Origin: Bacteroidetes bacterium UBA2664
Lineage (GTDB): Bacteria; Bacteroidota; Rhodothermia; Balneolales; Balneolaceae
NCBI GenBank assembly: GCA_002359315.1
Contig: DEMS01000020.1
Coordinates: 1-64,000 of the forward strand
DNA: 64,000 nt
Direction: 5' to 3'
This document shows positions 1-8,289 of the stretch, one piece after another. The position numbers and the translations under genes are program-made. Positions within the stretch are counted from its first letter, which is position 1; the number at the start of each line of letters is the position of its first letter. The notes beneath the pieces are model-generated. The model saw only the letters and a list, made by a program, of their open reading frames with translations, was not told where the DNA came from and ran no database searches.

Positions 1-63
1 ATGTTGTGCAACAGACACCTGCAACGGGATAACGGTTATCTTAAAAGAGTTACCCGAAATTTC

Positions 64-471
64 TTAATGTCTCTTCAGTAAAAACCGTAAACGGGTTCCA
101 TTCTCCTGATATTCCATTTCATCAGAAAGTTCTTTAAGTAAAAAAACTCCTCTTCCGCCATCTTTCAATAAATTTTCTTCTGCGAGCGGGTTGTCCTGTT
201 CAGAAGGCTGAAATCCTGCACCTTCATCCTTAACCATCGCGACCACTTCACTATCAGAAATCTCTACAACAATTTCAGCAGTTTTGTTTGGATTCAGTTC
301 ATTGCCGTGTTCAATAGCATTGGTAACAGCCTCACTCAGCAGCAACATCAAATTTCCTGAAATTTCGTCATCAAGTTTGCATTTTTTCTGCAGGTCATCT
401 ACAAAATCAGGTATTTTTTCGGACTCTTCGTATGTTGACTTTAAATTTAGCCGGAATATCTGTCTGGACAT
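64..471 (-). CDS. RsbW/SpoIIAB-like anti-sigma regulatory serine kinase
   Basis: A 135-residue single-domain GHKL ATPase of the HATPase_c_2 type. The N box is visible around residues 47-57 (EAVTNAIEHGN), the first glycine box is VKDEGAGF and the second is GGRGVFLL. Family members bind ATP and either hold a sigma factor or phosphorylate an STAS-domain antagonist, often below a PP2C phosphatase in a stress-signalling partner switch. There is no transmembrane segment, so it is cytoplasmic. It starts at an ATG just downstream of the gdh stop on the same strand. No STAS or PP2C partner is in the window, but the gene is close to the left edge and a partner could lie beyond it. The family is clear; the target is unknown. 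Confidence 0.85.
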   Translation of the reverse strand: MSRQIFRLNLKSTYEESEKIPDFVDDLQKKCKLDDEISGNLMLLLSEAVTNAIEHGNELNPNKTAEIVVEISDSEVVAMVKDEGAGFQPSEQDNPLAEENLLKDGGRGVFLLKELSDEMEYQENGTRLRFLLKRH

Positions 472-492
472 TTTAATAATTAAGTGAGTACA

Positions 493-1800
493 CTAAGCGT
501 ATATACCTCTCATCTTTAAAGTTGTTGCCACACGATCTATTGAATAGACATAGGCGGCTTGCCGTAATGTTATTTTGTGCTTTTCACTCACATTATAAAC
601 ATTATCAAACGCATTTCTCATCATTCTATTTAATCGGCGATTTACTCGTTCTTCTGTCCAGAAATAACCCTGGCGATCCTGAACCCATTCAAAATAAGAA
701 ACAGTTACGCCTCCTGCATTAGCTAAAATGTCCGGAATCACCATAATTCCATTCTGTTCTAAAATAGAGTCTGCATTTGCTGTAACGGGTCCATTGGCAC
801 CTTCTGAAATAATTTTGGCTTTAATGTTACCTGCATTGTGCTTACTGATCTGATCTTCTTTTGCCGCAGGTATGAGTACATCACAATCGATCTCTAACAA
901 CTCCGAGTTACTGATCAAATCCGCGTGCGGATATCCTTCGAGAGAATTGTTATTGGATTTAATGTAATCAAGGGCATGTGGGATATCAATTCCCGCTCTA
1001 TTTACATATCCGCCACTTACATCACTTATAGCGATCACTTTAGCTCCCTGCTCATACATCAGCTGTGCAGAAACACTGCCCACATTCCCAAATCCCTGGA
1101 CAGCAACGGTAACTTTGTTGGGCATCAATCCAAGTTTGTTCAATGCAGCCAGCGTAACAGTTACGACTCCTCTTCCGGTAGCTTCTTTTCTCCCTTCAGA
1201 ACCTCCAAGAATGATAGGTTTACCGGTCACAACCGCAGTTTCAGTGCGCTGTGCATTCATACTGTACGTATCCATTATCCAGGCCATTACCTGCTCATTT
1301 GTATTCATATCCGGAGCAGGTATATCCCGATCGGGACCGAACACATCCAGCAGATTCGCTGTATATCTGCGGGTAAGTCTCTCCAGCTCCCCCAACGAGA
1401 GTTCTTTCGGATTGCATCGGATACCCCCTTTTGCTCCTCCGAAAGGGACATTCACAACCGCGCATTTCCACGTCATCCACGCAGCAAGTGCTTTCACTTC
1501 TTCAAGATTAACGTCAGGTGAAAATCGAACGCCTCCTTTCGACGGGCCCAAAACATTATCATGAATCACTCGAAACCCTTCAAAAACTTCAATCTTACCG
1601 CTATCCATAATAATCGGAACGGAAACGATAACTTGTTTTACAGGGCTCGCGAGATATTTGAACAGGCCTTCATCCAGCTCTAAAATTTCAGCTGCAAAAC
1701 GAAATCGCTCCATCATCGATTCAAATGGGGATTCACTGTCTAGAATAGGGCCCGGTTCTTTATAAAATCCGGTGTTGTAGGAACTTTTTTTGGGGCTCAT
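493..1800 (-). CDS. gdhA: Glu/Leu/Phe/Val dehydrogenase, probably glutamate dehydrogenase
   Basis: A 435-residue cytoplasmic enzyme of the hexameric bacterial type, catalysing reversible oxidative deamination of L-glutamate to 2-oxoglutarate and ammonium with NAD(P). The substrate-binding region contains WKCAVVNVPFGGAKGG with the family lysines, followed by PAPDMNTNEQVM. The Rossmann nucleotide-binding loop is QGFGNVGS, followed by VIAISD; an acidic residue there often goes with NAD preference, but this is only a hint. The C-terminal half has ISEGANGPVT and PDILANAGGVTVSYFEW, typical of glutamate rather than leucine dehydrogenase. Length is normal. The anti-sigma kinase follows 21 bp after the stop, so the two may be cotranscribed. 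Amt at the other end of the window fits a role in ammonium metabolism. Confidence 0.93.
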   Translation of the reverse strand: MSPKKSSYNTGFYKEPGPILDSESPFESMMERFRFAAEILELDEGLFKYLASPVKQVIVSVPIIMDSGKIEVFEGFRVIHDNVLGPSKGGVRFSPDVNLEEVKALAAWMTWKCAVVNVPFGGAKGGIRCNPKELSLGELERLTRRYTANLLDVFGPDRDIPAPDMNTNEQVMAWIMDTYSMNAQRTETAVVTGKPIILGGSEGRKEATGRGVVTVTLAALNKLGLMPNKVTVAVQGFGNVGSVSAQLMYEQGAKVIAISDVSGGYVNRAGIDIPHALDYIKSNNNSLEGYPHADLISNSELLEIDCDVLIPAAKEDQISKHNAGNIKAKIISEGANGPVTANADSILEQNGIMVIPDILANAGGVTVSYFEWVQDRQGYFWTEERVNRRLNRMMRNAFDNVYNVSEKHKITLRQAAYVYSIDRVATTLKMRGIYA

Positions 1801-2096
1801 AAAATTTCTTTGGAAGCGCTTGTTTGAGTTATATTAACAGTAATAGCATGATATTGGTTGAAAAATACAGGCTTTTTATACAAGGAAAAATTCTTTTTTC
1901 TACTTTTTCTATTGCCCGGACGATCTTATAGATAAACCAAGAATCTATCTGTACGGGTGGGATTCATGAATTGATTCAGTCAATCAGAACGAAAATCTTG
2001 ATATTTCAGTTGAATTTTTAAATAAAATAGCCCATAATTGTGTATTCAAAAATCAATAATATTACGTTCTCAGAAGAGATTTAACGAATTCAGGTA
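1801..2096. other. Divergent intergenic region gdh / HNH gene
   Basis: About 296 bp between two divergently transcribed genes, so it should carry both promoters. It is AT-rich with homopolymer runs. I see no ORF, strong hairpin or tandem repeat, and I do not assign promoter boxes because the consensus for this lineage is not certain. Confidence 0.5.
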
Positions 2097-2597
2097 ATGA
2101 ATAGTGACGTACTTGTACTAAACCAAGACTATCAGCCATTAAGTGTCTGTTCAGTGCAGAGGTCAGTCAAGCTGGTTTTTCTGGAGAAAGCTGAACTGCT
2201 GCACGATGATCCGGATAAAGTAATTCGGACAGTGACGGAAGATTATTCATACCCCTCTGTAATACGATTAAAACGATACATTCGATTACCTTATTCCAAG
2301 ATCGCACTCTCCCGAAAAAATATTATGAAGAGAGATTCACAGACTTGTCAATATTGTGGTGTGAAGTCAGATCTTACACTGGATCACGTTTTCCCGAAGA
2401 GCAGAGGTGGATTGGATACATGGGAAAACTTAACGACCGCCTGCAATCACTGCAATGTGAGAAAAGGGAATCGCACACCGGAAGAAGCAGAGATGTCACT
2501 GAGAGTGAAGCCATACCGTCCGATACATATCACCTTTTTCCAAAATCTTTTGGGTGGGGTCAGGGAGAATTGGAAGCCTTATCTTTACATGAAATAG
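2097..2597 (+). CDS. HNH endonuclease family protein
   Basis: A 166-residue protein with a zinc-supported HNH nuclease domain at roughly residues 80-130. Cys84 and Cys87 (CQYC) form the first knuckle, Asp96-His97 (LDHVFPKSRGG) the active-site strand, Asn111 the central Asn, and Cys116/Cys119 the second knuckle, followed by NVRKGNRTP. The N-terminal 75 residues (VLNQDYQPLSV...) are the conserved extension of the stand-alone HNH proteins common in Bacteroidota and Cyanobacteria. These are chromosomal and not obviously linked to restriction or mobile elements. The ATG at 2097 is preceded by a weak AGG. The substrate is unknown; no methylase, intron or phage gene is nearby. Confidence 0.88.
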   Translation: MNSDVLVLNQDYQPLSVCSVQRSVKLVFLEKAELLHDDPDKVIRTVTEDYSYPSVIRLKRYIRLPYSKIALSRKNIMKRDSQTCQYCGVKSDLTLDHVFPKSRGGLDTWENLTTACNHCNVRKGNRTPEEAEMSLRVKPYRPIHITFFQNLLGGVRENWKPYLYMK

Positions 2598-2742
2598 CTG
2601 TTTCGAAAGCCATTGATCGATTTAAATGCCATTTACCATCTCATTTGAGGTATAAACGAAAACAGATCTCTCTGCGTTAGACACTTTGAGCATATGGTGT
2701 ATAGAATTCTTATTTTTAAGCACCAAAATCCAATAGTAGATT

Positions 2743-3879
2743 ATGAATAAAAAAGGACGTGTTCTTGTTGCAATGAGTGGCGGTGTTGACTCATCCGTTG
2801 CTGCAGTGATGTTGCATAATCAAGGATATGAAGTGATCGGCATTACGATGAAGACCTGGGATTACCATCGAAGCGGTGGGGATAGCGGGAAAGAAACGGG
2901 TTGTTGCACGGTAGAATCAATGAATGATGCACGACATATTGCCGTAAAATATGGGTTTAAACACTTTATCGTAGATATCAGAGATGAGTTTGGCAATTGG
3001 GTCATTGACCGGTTTATAGAAGACTATACCAGTGGCCGCACTCCCAATCCCTGTGTACTTTGCAACACACATATCAAATGGGCTGCACTTCTCCGCCGGG
3101 CAGATAACTTAGGGTGTGATTATATTGCAACCGGACACTACGCCAATGTTCGGGAAGAGAATGGCCGTTTTATTATTTCAAAAGGAAAAGATCATAACAA
3201 AGATCAATCATACGCACTATGGGGTGTAGAACAGAAACATCTGGAGAGAACTATTTTCCCGCTTGGGAAATATCATAAAACAGAAATCCGTCAATTTGCG
3301 GAAGATTATGGTTTGCTTAATGTTGCAACAAAACCGGATTCCTATGAGATCTGCTTCATTCCCGATAACAACTACCATCGATTTTTAAAGGATAGGGTTG
3401 AAGATTTAGAGGAACGGGTGAGTGGCGGCCTGTTTGTGGATACAAAAGGAAAAGTAATTGGTGAACATAAAGGATTTCCTTTTTATACGATCGGGCAAAG
3501 AAGGGGTTTGAACCTCCCAATGGGGAAACCTGTCTATGTCACCCACATTGATGCTGAAAAGAATATCATTACTGTCGGTGAAAAAGAGGATTTAATCAGT
3601 ACAACCTGCCGTGCTAAAGAGGTAAACTTCATCAAATTTGATTCAATTCCGAATGGGGAGATGGAAATTACAGGGAAAATCAGATATAATGATGACGGAG
3701 CCCTGGGCAAGGTAAAGGTACTATCTGATGATGAGATAGAAGTTCATTTTCCGGCCGGAAGAGAAGCCATTACTCCCGGCCAGGCAATTGTTTGCTACGA
3801 TGGTGAGGATGTAATTGCAGGTGCCTGGATTCACAAGGTGAATGTGAGCATGAACCAAGAAGCTGAAATGGAGGCTTGA
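2743..3879 (+). CDS. mnmA: tRNA 2-thiouridine(34) synthase MnmA
   Basis: A 378-residue tRNA-specific 2-thiouridylase that sulfurates U34 of Lys, Glu and Gln tRNAs in the cytoplasm. The PP-loop for ATP binding is SGGVDSS at residues 12-18. The catalytic cysteine is in NPCVLCN (Cys107 aligns with the E. coli nucleophile) and the partner is Cys204 in YEICFIPD. The C-terminal half contains FYTIGQRRGL and a beta-barrel tail ending in PGQAIVCYDGEDVIAGAW. A short extra tail follows (last ~15 residues, acidic). The reading frame is intact and length is normal. It stands alone, 75 bp before the DUF4412 gene. Confidence 0.96.
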   Translation: MNKKGRVLVAMSGGVDSSVAAVMLHNQGYEVIGITMKTWDYHRSGGDSGKETGCCTVESMNDARHIAVKYGFKHFIVDIRDEFGNWVIDRFIEDYTSGRTPNPCVLCNTHIKWAALLRRADNLGCDYIATGHYANVREENGRFIISKGKDHNKDQSYALWGVEQKHLERTIFPLGKYHKTEIRQFAEDYGLLNVATKPDSYEICFIPDNNYHRFLKDRVEDLEERVSGGLFVDTKGKVIGEHKGFPFYTIGQRRGLNLPMGKPVYVTHIDAEKNIITVGEKEDLISTTCRAKEVNFIKFDSIPNGEMEITGKIRYNDDGALGKVKVLSDDEIEVHFPAGREAITPGQAIVCYDGEDVIAGAWIHKVNVSMNQEAEMEA

Positions 3880-3953
3880 AACATTGCATACTAAAATCAG
3901 TATGATGTTGTATTCCTTCGTTTGTAACGAAATAAAATCATAAAACAGATCCA

Positions 3954-4712
3954 ATGAAACCATTTCTCTTTTCACTTTTATTTAGTTTCATCATTCCATT
4001 GTCTTCTATAAATGTAGCCATGGCTCAATTTGAAGGGGAAATTATATATCATATGATCGATCCGTCTGAGGAGAATAGTGACAGCAGCAACATGCTTCTC
4101 ATGTTTACAAAAAATCGTATTTACGTCAATACCAGCAACGATGTAAATATGATGGCCGGACTCAGTACCAGTGGTATTTTAGTCAGGAATGACCATCAGG
4201 ATTTTGTGCTGACAATCGATAACAACGAAGGCCTGCAAATCGCCAGAAGTGAACTCGAAAATTTATCGTCTATGCTCAATCGTCTTCAGGGAAGAACGGC
4301 TGTGCAGCAGAAACCTTTCCCGTGGGATGAAAAGGTTGTAGAAACCGGTAACAGCCAAGAAATTCAAGGATATAGTGCTCAGCAATTTATTCTAAACGGA
4401 GATACGGCGGACGAGTATGTATCGATTTGGCTGACAGATCAGATAAAAGTGAATTGGGGTTTGTTGCTTGAAGCATGGAATTCAACAGGAAAGTATCAAT
4501 TTGATAATGAGATACCGATTGAAGTTGTGATGAATCAAACCAGTTTTCCACTTTTAATTGAAGTTTATCGTGAAAACGAAGTTGTATTCCTTGCAGAAAC
4601 TGTATCTATCAATACTGATCAATTTGACAGATCAAAAGTGGAGATTTCATCAGATATGAAACTATTGAGTTTCACCGACCTAATGATGAACATTTTCCGT
4701 CAACAGAGATAA
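3954..4712 (+). CDS. DUF4412-like exported protein
   Basis: A 252-residue protein with an N-terminal signal peptide (hydrophobic segment about residues 3-22, likely cleavage after AMA in NVAMAQ), so it is periplasmic or outer-membrane-associated. The mature part begins FEGEIIYHM and contains repeated amphipathic beta strands, as in the DUF4412 family found in Bacteroidota, whose function is not established. There are no cysteines after the signal and no catalytic motif that I can identify. The lipoprotein gene starts 6 bp after its stop, so it is probably the first gene of a three-gene unit with the split 5'-nucleotidase. Confidence 0.65.
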   Translation: MKPFLFSLLFSFIIPLSSINVAMAQFEGEIIYHMIDPSEENSDSSNMLLMFTKNRIYVNTSNDVNMMAGLSTSGILVRNDHQDFVLTIDNNEGLQIARSELENLSSMLNRLQGRTAVQQKPFPWDEKVVETGNSQEIQGYSAQQFILNGDTADEYVSIWLTDQIKVNWGLLLEAWNSTGKYQFDNEIPIEVVMNQTSFPLLIEVYRENEVVFLAETVSINTDQFDRSKVEISSDMKLLSFTDLMMNIFRQQR

Positions 4713-4717
4713 AATAG

Positions 4718-5428
4718 ATGTTGAACCGCCTTTATCAGCTACTGCTCATATTTCTGATTTTTTCCGGGTGCAGTATTTTAAAACCTGCTGATTCACTGGA
4801 AAACCCGGCCAGTCTCAATCCGGATTCAGAAATTGCAGCGTTGCTGAATGCATATCGGCCGGGAGTAGATGCAGTGATGGATAAGCCCATTGCGGTAGTT
4901 AAAGATACCCTGCGTTTCGATAAGCCGGAAAGTGCACTTGGCAATATGGCTGCTGACGCACTCCGGTTCCGCGCCGCACTGGAGCTACGTAAGTTTGTTC
5001 ATCTTGGGATTATTGGTGAGGGATCATTCAAGACCTATTTAATTCCGGGAACACTCACATTAGGGGATGTTTATGAGTTTATGCCTTATGAAAATCATCT
5101 GGTAATTCTTCAACTAAAAGGGGATCAAGTTATTGAATTAATTGACCAGGTGGCGTCGGTCGGAGGGGCCCCTGTCAGTGGTGCACGATTCAGAATTGAT
5201 GCGGATAATCGTGCTCGCGGACTCTTGGTGAATGCTGAAGTTGTGGATCTGAATAAAGAATATTTAGTTGCAACATCCAGTTGGGCTGCGAACGGAGGAG
5301 ATCAATTCCCGGCACTTTGGAATGCGGCCGGCAGAATCGATTTGGATCTCTCTGTAAAGGATCTCTATGTCGATTTTTTTCAAGGAAGATCGGAACTCTA
5401 CAATGAAACAGATGGGAGGATTCGATGA
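4718..5428 (+). CDS. 5'-nucleotidase C-terminal domain lipoprotein
   Basis: A 236-residue lipoprotein. The N-terminus is a short hydrophobic stretch ending in a lipobox with Cys18 (IFSGC). The rest matches the substrate-binding C-terminal domain of 5'-nucleotidase/UshA proteins: LGNMAADALR near the start of the domain, then LTLGDVYEFMPYENHLV, a dimer/substrate-loop segment, and VATSSWAANGGDQFP near the end. In UshA this domain binds the nucleoside and follows the metallophosphatase domain in one chain. Here it is a separate gene placed upstream of the metallophosphatase gene, with ATGA overlap (4 bp), indicating translational coupling. It cannot hydrolyse phosphate alone because the metal-binding domain is absent. 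Confidence 0.87.
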   Translation: MLNRLYQLLLIFLIFSGCSILKPADSLENPASLNPDSEIAALLNAYRPGVDAVMDKPIAVVKDTLRFDKPESALGNMAADALRFRAALELRKFVHLGIIGEGSFKTYLIPGTLTLGDVYEFMPYENHLVILQLKGDQVIELIDQVASVGGAPVSGARFRIDADNRARGLLVNAEVVDLNKEYLVATSSWAANGGDQFPALWNAAGRIDLDLSVKDLYVDFFQGRSELYNETDGRIR

Positions 5429-6357
5429 CGATCTCAAGAAAAGAGTTTTTAAGAAGAACAGCCTTATTTGCAGCCGGGTCTGTTCTGCCTTTGGGGACTG
5501 TATCAGCTTCATCCGGGTTGCTGCGAAGTGATGAAATTACAATTCTATACACCAACGACACCCATGCCAGACTGGATCCATTCCCAAAAAATGCAAAAGA
5601 ATTTGCCGGGTTGGGAGGGATCGCAAGGAGAGCTTCCCTAATCAAAAGAATCCGGGATCTGCAAAAAAATGTACTGCTTCTGGACGCCGGAGATGTATTT
5701 CATGGTTCTACATGGTTCGAAGTGTATGGAGGGAGTGTCGATTTTAAACTGATGACAGAGATGAACTATGATGCAATGGCTATTGGAAATCATGAATTTG
5801 ATAGAGGACCGGATGGTTTTGCCGATGCTGCCGGACATGCAGGATTTCCATTTTTAGCAGCAAATTATATTGTCAGAAACACGCCAATGGCTCCTTTTGT
5901 TCAAAGACAAATCGTGAAAGAATTTGATGGATTTAAAATGGGTATATTCGGCTTGGGCATTGAGTTTGATGGCGTTATTGATCGCTCACTCACCGGATCA
6001 ATACGTGCTGCTGATCCCATCAGAAATGCAGCGCAAATCACCGGATATCTTAAAAATTCTTTGCAATGCGACTATATCATCTGTTTAAGCCATCTGGGTT
6101 ATCATTATTCAGATGCAAGAGTAGATGATTATGATATCGCCCATTCTGTGGATGATATTGATCTGATAATTGGCGGACATACTCACACTTTTTTAGATAC
6201 ACCGACTGTAGTTCAAAAAGAGTCCGGTAAACGTGTCTATATCACACAAATGGGTCATGGCGGTGTTCGATTGGGCAGAATTGATTTGAATAATCTGGGT
6301 GTCACGTCAGATTATAATCTTCACGCACAATACTATACGATCGGCGAAGAAGAGTAG
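5425..6357 (+). CDS. Metallophosphatase, 5'-nucleotidase N-terminal domain protein
   Basis: A 310-residue exported calcineurin-like phosphoesterase. The N-terminus has a Tat-type signal (SRKEFLRR followed by a hydrophobic, alanine-rich stretch to about residue 30). The dimetal motifs are complete: YTNDTHARLDPF, DAGDVFHGS, GNHEFDRG, LSHLGYH and GGHTHTF. The protein stops where the C-terminal nucleoside-binding domain would begin in UshA; that domain is encoded by the overlapping upstream gene. The two probably assemble into one periplasmic 5'-nucleotidase that releases phosphate from nucleotides. The porin gene 95 bp downstream fits phosphate or nucleotide scavenging, though that link is inference. 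Confidence 0.9.
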   Translation: MTISRKEFLRRTALFAAGSVLPLGTVSASSGLLRSDEITILYTNDTHARLDPFPKNAKEFAGLGGIARRASLIKRIRDLQKNVLLLDAGDVFHGSTWFEVYGGSVDFKLMTEMNYDAMAIGNHEFDRGPDGFADAAGHAGFPFLAANYIVRNTPMAPFVQRQIVKEFDGFKMGIFGLGIEFDGVIDRSLTGSIRAADPIRNAAQITGYLKNSLQCDYIICLSHLGYHYSDARVDDYDIAHSVDDIDLIIGGHTHTFLDTPTVVQKESGKRVYITQMGHGGVRLGRIDLNNLGVTSDYNLHAQYYTIGEEE

Positions 6358-6452
6358 TCTCTGTTGCAATAAGTACTGAATCCTTGTAATTTCAACCCGT
6401 CTAAAAGTAAGAAGTACCTATTAATAAAAATGCCGTTATTAATTATAAACCA

Positions 6453-7688
6453 ATGAGATACGTACGTTATCTACTTATCATTTCTGTATTCATTCTGCTT
6501 GCCCCCATCTATAGTATTGCACAAGACAGTGATTCTGACAGTCGCACATTTGGCGATGATCTTCAATTTCCGGCACTGCCATTCTATAGTTATGGATCCG
6601 GGCTTGGCCTGACCACTCCGGACAGTACGTTTCGGTTGAATATTCGATTCAGAATGCAAAACAGAGTCACTTTTGTAAATGAAGAGGATGATGAATCCAT
6701 TGAAGCAACCGTACGCAGATTGCGCCTACGGTTTGATGGATTTGTTGGCGATCCGCGTTTTTTATATGCCATTCAACTCTCCTTTTCTCCGGGGGATGTC
6801 GGAGAGATCAATGATGGAGATAATATTAATATCATCCGGGATGCGGTTTTTTTCTATCAACCCAATAATCAATGGAATATTGGGTTTGGCCAGACAAAAC
6901 TCCCCGGAAACCGTCAGAGAGTAAATTCCTCAAGCGCACTGCAGTTAACCGACCGTTCTATAAATAACGCCAGGTTTAATATTGACCGTGATTTTGGATT
7001 ATTTGTCTATTATATCAACGATGACCCCGATATTTTTTCTTATAATATCAAATCAGCGATAAGTATCGGAGATGGCAGGAACTGGACTCAAAACCCAAGC
7101 ACCGGTTTGGCTTATACGGGTCGAATAGAACTATTTCCTCTTGGATCCTTTTTAAACAACGGAATGCTTTTTGAAGGGGATTTGGTCAGAGAACAAACGC
7201 CAAAAATACTATTGAGCAGTACGTATCATTTCAATGATGGGGCACAAAGAGAAAGAGGACAGTTGGGCAACAGCCTGTTTCAGCGAAGAGATCTCACATC
7301 ATTTCACCTGGATGCAATGTTAAAATACAATGGATGGGCTTTTCAAACCGCTTATCTAACCCGATCAACAGATAATCCGATCACCGTTAATCCTGCAAAT
7401 TCAAATGATTTTCGATATGTATTTTCCGGGAGCGGTATCGATTTTCAGTTGAGTTATCTCTTTACCAATAATTTTGAATTGATTGGGAGATATTCAACTC
7501 AAACTCCGGATGATGAAATAAGAGTTCGATTCCCAAAAATTGATCAATACAGTTTTGGGATTACACGGTACATATGGGAGCATGCACTGAAAATACAGTC
7601 TGAATTGACCTACAGTGATCATACATTTCTCCAGTCACAAACATCCAGCAACTGGTATCTGAGATTCCAGATTGAGATTGGGATTTAA
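6453..7688 (+). CDS. Outer-membrane porin, OprO/OprP (phosphate-selective) type
   Basis: A 411-residue beta-barrel with a signal peptide (residues 1-23, ending near YSIAQ). The mature part has the pattern of Bacteroidota OprO/P-like porins: an early FRLNIRFRMQNRVTF strand, VRRLRLRFDGFV, LYAIQLSFSP, then WNIGFGQTKLPGNRQR, with alternating aromatic/polar strands and an end strand of about ten residues with hydrophobic alternation (WYLRFQIEIGI). Ion selectivity cannot be read from the sequence, so the family name should not be taken as proof of phosphate transport. It follows the split 5'-nucleotidase on the same strand. Its stop faces the plug-domain lipoprotein gene. Confidence 0.82.
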   Translation: MRYVRYLLIISVFILLAPIYSIAQDSDSDSRTFGDDLQFPALPFYSYGSGLGLTTPDSTFRLNIRFRMQNRVTFVNEEDDESIEATVRRLRLRFDGFVGDPRFLYAIQLSFSPGDVGEINDGDNINIIRDAVFFYQPNNQWNIGFGQTKLPGNRQRVNSSSALQLTDRSINNARFNIDRDFGLFVYYINDDPDIFSYNIKSAISIGDGRNWTQNPSTGLAYTGRIELFPLGSFLNNGMLFEGDLVREQTPKILLSSTYHFNDGAQRERGQLGNSLFQRRDLTSFHLDAMLKYNGWAFQTAYLTRSTDNPITVNPANSNDFRYVFSGSGIDFQLSYLFTNNFELIGRYSTQTPDDEIRVRFPKIDQYSFGITRYIWEHALKIQSELTYSDHTFLQSQTSSNWYLRFQIEIGI

Positions 7689-7714
7689 ACAAAGTGGATT
7701 CCTACTCTGTGAAT

Positions 7715-8143
7715 CTATTGTCGCCGTGTGGTAATAACAATAACGCCGTTTGCACCGCGAACTCCGTATAGGGAGGCATCACTGCCTTTTAAAACATGAA
7801 CCTGGGCAATATCCCGCACATTCAACATCCCATTAACAGTTAAGTAATTGGTACCGACTGCCTGTCCATCGATTACATACAGGGGTTCGATTCCGGAATT
7901 TATAGAAGAAACTCCCCGAACAGTGATCGTTGGATTGGATGATGGGCCGGTTATATTCACACCCGAAATGCGATATAAAAAGTCCACAAGATTACGGAAA
8001 TTATCAGGCTGATTCACGACTGCATTATCAACTGTTTCAGTAGCAATTACAGAACCATTATTATCTACAGTAGATTCTGATGTTGAGCATCCTATGATAG
8101 ATACGATAAAAAGTGTAATAAGTAATAAGATTGCTTTTTTCAT
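7715..8143 (-). CDS. Stand-alone TonB-receptor plug-domain lipoprotein
   Basis: A 142-residue protein from the ATG at 8143. A longer in-frame start at 8185 would put 14 residues before the signal peptide, so I prefer the internal one. MKKAILLL leads into a lipobox ending IIGCS, predicting a lipoprotein. After a low-complexity linker, NFRNLVDFLYRISG resembles the segment before a plug, and then the SusC-class plug core appears: TVRGVSSINSG, PLYVIDG, VLKGSDASLYGVRGANG, VIVITTRR. The protein ends immediately after this core, with no beta-barrel. It is therefore not a transporter by itself. No matching barrel gene or SusD is adjacent. Confidence 0.8.
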   Translation of the reverse strand: MKKAILLLITLFIVSIIGCSTSESTVDNNGSVIATETVDNAVVNQPDNFRNLVDFLYRISGVNITGPSSNPTITVRGVSSINSGIEPLYVIDGQAVGTNYLTVNGMLNVRDIAQVHVLKGSDASLYGVRGANGVIVITTRRQ

Positions 8144-8289
8144 GGCAATTAAATTTAATTGGATTCTGTAATATAAATAACGCAAAATTCGAGCTTATTG
8201 TATATCAACAAGTTACTTAATTTTACTGTATGATAAACGATTCATTATTTCCTTGAATTAAAAACCCGGTTTGATTCTGAAAAATCAAG

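Noticed and set aside
1..63. Start of a further gene on the minus strand beyond the anti-sigma gene
   Set aside because: Only 63 bases are visible and no start codon with a ribosome site can be supported.
925..1564. Long plus-strand open frames of 149 and 198 codons inside the glutamate dehydrogenase gene
   Set aside because: They lie antisense to a complete, motif-rich enzyme and show no domain or sensible composition.
2345..2680. Plus-strand open frame of 111 codons overlapping the HNH gene
   Set aside because: Different frame of a gene with clear zinc knuckles; no motif of its own.
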